A DNA stretch of 64,000 bases from Pisaster brevispinus (Eukaryota > Echinodermata > Asteroidea > Forcipulatida > Asteriidae). Shown here piece after piece: positions 61,899-64,000 of this stretch. A program made the translations under genes and the position numbers. The DNA lies in assembly GCA_023634235.1 (NCBI GenBank), contig JAMKCF010000004.1, positions 22,576,527 through 22,640,526 of the forward strand, given 5' to 3'. Each line of letters opens with the position of its first letter. The stretch's first letter is position 1. Below the pieces are notes generated by a model that had not been told where the DNA came from, ran no database searches, and saw only the letters and a list, made by a program, of their open reading frames with translations.

Positions 61899-63452
61899 AT
61901 GGTTGATAATCTTTCAAGCGACCAGTCTCTTGTAACCTTGTCCGTCCAGGTGACTGACGGTGGCGACCTGTCAATTTCAGAGGATGTGCTCCCCAAACCA
62001 ACATGTGTCCCCGAAAAAGCCAGAGTGAGGCAGGCATCGGGACGTCAGCCAAGCAGAAGCTCCAAGCATTATAAAAGGGGAGCATCTTCAAGAAACAGAA
62101 CCCTGGCATCTTCCCGCCGTAAGCCCCAAAATGAACCACAGAACGTCTCAAGCGTTGGTCCGAAGGACAACTACCGTACCGTGCATTTCACGCTGGGTTC
62201 TACAAGAGTACTCAAAGAGAGTTGGTTTCTCGATGGATCGACCCAGGTAGAGTTGAAACCGTTAGGGCTGCTGGACCAACAGATACCGCCAGTCTATGGT
62301 TGTATTGATAGCAGGGGCGAGCTGCGACTGTCCATGGGAAACTACAACCAGAATTCGTTGGGCAGAATGGCGAGTACCGTAGCAGCGATGAGCCTCGAGG
62401 AGAACCCAGACACGATTACTCAGCAACCAAAGCGAGTGGTTCTGATGGGAGGGAAGACTTGGCCGACTTTTCCAGTTGCCGTGACTATTGTTGATGATAG
62501 TGAGACGCCATCACGGTTTGCCGACCCGTCGAAAGGGGCACCGTCTGCTGTAGCTGCCTCCCTGTTAGGTGCTAGAGAACCCGAACGGTACAGCCGACTA
62601 GTGCAACAAACTCACAACCCCAGACCGACTGTGCAGATGCTCCGAGTCAACCCTAGTCCAATAGTCCCACCTATGACTCCCACAACGGTTGTTAACCTTG
62701 CACCAGGATCGTGTGGAATTCGAACCCAGTACCAAGAGGTTGGACTCAAGTCAGCGTTTGCTCCCGGAGCATCGAACAAAGCTCCCGTACTGGTCGCAGA
62801 AAACGAGAACAACAGTTCATCCAATGTGACACAAGGCATTCACCGTGCAGCAGAGAGCCTTAAGCTGAGGAGAGCAGATCCCGATGACACCCGTTACACG
62901 TCGACAGAGTCACTATGCAGCATTGATTTATCAGATGGGAGGCTTTTTATCGCGGAGCAGACGGGCAACTCACCACCGCCCACTGGCTCGATTCCAGGGC
63001 AGATTCACGCAGACAAGAACTATCCATCACCACCCAAGCAAATCCAGTCCCATGAGATGTCAAAGGTCCAAATGGGGCACGACGCACACCAAAACCAACC
63101 TCTCCTGTCCAACATGCAACGCCAGGCCGCAGAAGCTACACCAAAGACTGCTAGTCTTAGTGCCAGCACAGAGCTAAATCTCAGGAATAACACCATTGCC
63201 TGCAAGATAGACCTACCTATTGAGACCAACACCGACTCTTTGGAAAAGAATATTAGTCCCGTCCACACCTCACCTCTTTCGGATGCACCTTCAGATATTG
63301 GCGGGAAATCTACCCTTATAAATGCCACATCTGCATCGAGCAGCGGACCGGGAGCAGACAGCATGGATGAATTTTTAAAGTATTTACAGCATCTGAACAC
63401 AGTTATGGAAACTGTTATGGCAGGAGGCACCGGCGAGTCGATGCCAAAGTAA
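61899..63452 (+). CDS. Uncharacterised 517-residue single-exon protein
   Basis: The only substantial gene in the window. The ATG at 61,899 sits in GAAGATGG, with A at -3 and G at +4, a strong initiation context. An in-frame TGA lies 15 bp upstream, so the frame cannot extend further. I recognise no family. Residues 42-76 are rich in Arg, Lys and Ser (RSSKHYKR, SSRRKPQ) and could serve nuclear import or nucleic-acid binding. Residues 91-150 look the most foldable, with alternating hydrophobic positions (YRTVHFTLG, VELKPLGLL, ELRLSMGNY). Residues 178-200 (RVVLMGG, FPVAVTIVDD) form a second hydrophobic patch. Most of 205-485 is Ser/Pro/Thr/Asn/Gln-rich and probably disordered. Residues 489-508 (MDEFLKYLQHLNTVMETVMA) suggest a terminal amphipathic helix. 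There is no signal peptide or membrane segment. It lies 1.1 kb from the satellite edge and is followed by a poly(A) signal. It could be a complete intronless gene or one long exon. Confidence 0.75.
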   Translation: MVDNLSSDQSLVTLSVQVTDGGDLSISEDVLPKPTCVPEKARVRQASGRQPSRSSKHYKRGASSRNRTLASSRRKPQNEPQNVSSVGPKDNYRTVHFTLGSTRVLKESWFLDGSTQVELKPLGLLDQQIPPVYGCIDSRGELRLSMGNYNQNSLGRMASTVAAMSLEENPDTITQQPKRVVLMGGKTWPTFPVAVTIVDDSETPSRFADPSKGAPSAVAASLLGAREPERYSRLVQQTHNPRPTVQMLRVNPSPIVPPMTPTTVVNLAPGSCGIRTQYQEVGLKSAFAPGASNKAPVLVAENENNSSSNVTQGIHRAAESLKLRRADPDDTRYTSTESLCSIDLSDGRLFIAEQTGNSPPPTGSIPGQIHADKNYPSPPKQIQSHEMSKVQMGHDAHQNQPLLSNMQRQAAEATPKTASLSASTELNLRNNTIACKIDLPIETNTDSLEKNISPVHTSPLSDAPSDIGGKSTLINATSASSSGPGADSMDEFLKYLQHLNTVMETVMAGGTGESMPK

Positions 63453-63529
63453 ATATAACTGCTCATTACTGAACGTCCGAGTTTATGGTGACCAACTAGT
63501 TTTATGAGTAGGCCCACGTCCAATACAGA

Positions 63530-63535
63530 AATAAA
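63530..63535 (+). promoter_or_regulatory. Polyadenylation signal AATAAA
   Basis: Canonical hexamer 78 bp after the stop codon of the 517-codon gene, followed within 40 bp by T-rich sequence (CGATTTTTCTG, CCTTTTTG). It supports a short 3' untranslated region ending near 63,550-63,560. Confidence 0.7.
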
Positions 63536-64000
63536 CATTACCGATTTTTCTGACTATGGACCTTTTTGAAACCAAAACTTTGGCTTAGGTTCCCGTGTTG
63601 CAGGAGATTATGTCACCTCGGAGATTGTCTGCCCCCCCCCCCCGCCTGCCCCCCCCCCCCCCCCATGGCGAATTGTGTAGAAACGCTGTCTGACAGCGTC
63701 CTCTTTTCATAAGCCCATGTTAATTTATGGGGACACGCATAAAGTGGGGACAAAAATCCCATAGTTTTATGACACCGGCAATTTTGAAAGTGTGTTGATG
63801 ACTTGCGACGCTTTTTTGTGTGTGTATCAGGAGGGCGCAATATCAAAACGAACGTCGCAAATCAAGAGTATAGACTTTTAAGGCAAAGTATGTACATTGG
63901 GTTTTTTGGAACCGTTTGATAATTTCAATTGTGTATAGATGTAGAAACTAACCTGTAAAAATTTCATTTCAAAAGGTGATAGCATTTTTTTTTTTAGATA
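63536..64000. other. Downstream intergenic DNA
   Basis: No supportable gene. It contains a poly-C tract, a short GTGTGTGTAT run near 63,818 and an 11-base T run near the right edge. A minus-strand frame at 63,613-63,846 owes its Gly-rich end to the poly-C tract. Confidence 0.6.
63632..63664 (+). repeat. Poly-C tract (12 C, GCCTG, 16 C)
   Basis: Two long cytosine runs separated by five bases, so the opposite strand has two long G runs. Such tracts can form G-quadruplex or i-motif structures, are length-variable, and are prone to sequencing error. Confidence 0.85.

Noticed and set aside
63020..63538. 172-codon minus-strand frame
   Set aside because: It lies antisense to the 517-codon gene and extends over its 3' end. 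The sense strand has the start context and poly(A) signal.
63613..63846. 77-codon minus-strand frame with a Gly-rich end
   Set aside because: The Gly-rich end is the translated poly-C tract; there is no other evidence for coding.

Overview
The window is eukaryotic, most likely from an invertebrate animal. It has no bacterial-style gene packing. About 95% of it is a satellite array with a period near 450 bp. It also holds a miniature DNA transposon of PIF/Harbinger type, one single-exon protein gene with a good Kozak context and an AATAAA signal, and AT-rich spacer DNA. I could not fix the phylum from the sequence: the single protein is not a family I recognise.

Layout. Positions 1 to about 60,760 are one tandem array of roughly 130 head-to-tail monomers that runs off the left edge. 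It is a mosaic of higher-order repeats (HORs). At 1,200-6,500 there is a near-perfect 1,800-bp four-monomer HOR. At 10,030-16,725 there is a 3,595-bp eight-monomer duplication. At 19.65-23.9 kb a block containing one full-length INVERTED monomer is present twice, 2,933 bp apart. At 26,183-26,887 a 705-bp Harbinger-like MITE with a TTA target duplication interrupts one monomer. At 31.2-45.2 kb four monomer types (X, Y, Z, W) form an 1,801-bp HOR, itself organised into a 10-monomer, 4,502-bp unit present twice. Copies of one seven-monomer block (28.0-31.2 and 44.7-47.9 kb) flank this domain. From about 54 kb rightward the monomers diverge. They become badly degenerate at 59.1-60.76 kb, a typical satellite edge.

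Unique DNA begins at about 60,760. It starts with a CpG-rich alternating purine/pyrimidine stretch, followed by about 0.9 kb of AT-rich DNA. Next is a 517-codon intronless reading frame (61,899-63,452, + strand) of unknown function, with a polyadenylation signal about 80 bp after the stop. A poly-C tract lies at 63.63-63.66 kb.

The many short ORFs inside the array recur because the DNA recurs, and I do not annotate them as genes. Three signals in the array merit attention. The first is the inverted monomer, which is circularly permuted. The second is a conserved splice-acceptor-like and donor-like pair in nearly every monomer. The third is a short plus-strand frame that is open in two degenerate edge copies but closed by TAG in the homogenised copies, which may be a trace of coding ancestry. 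I saw no CRISPR, rRNA, tRNA or multi-gene system. The unusual object here is the satellite's architecture and history.
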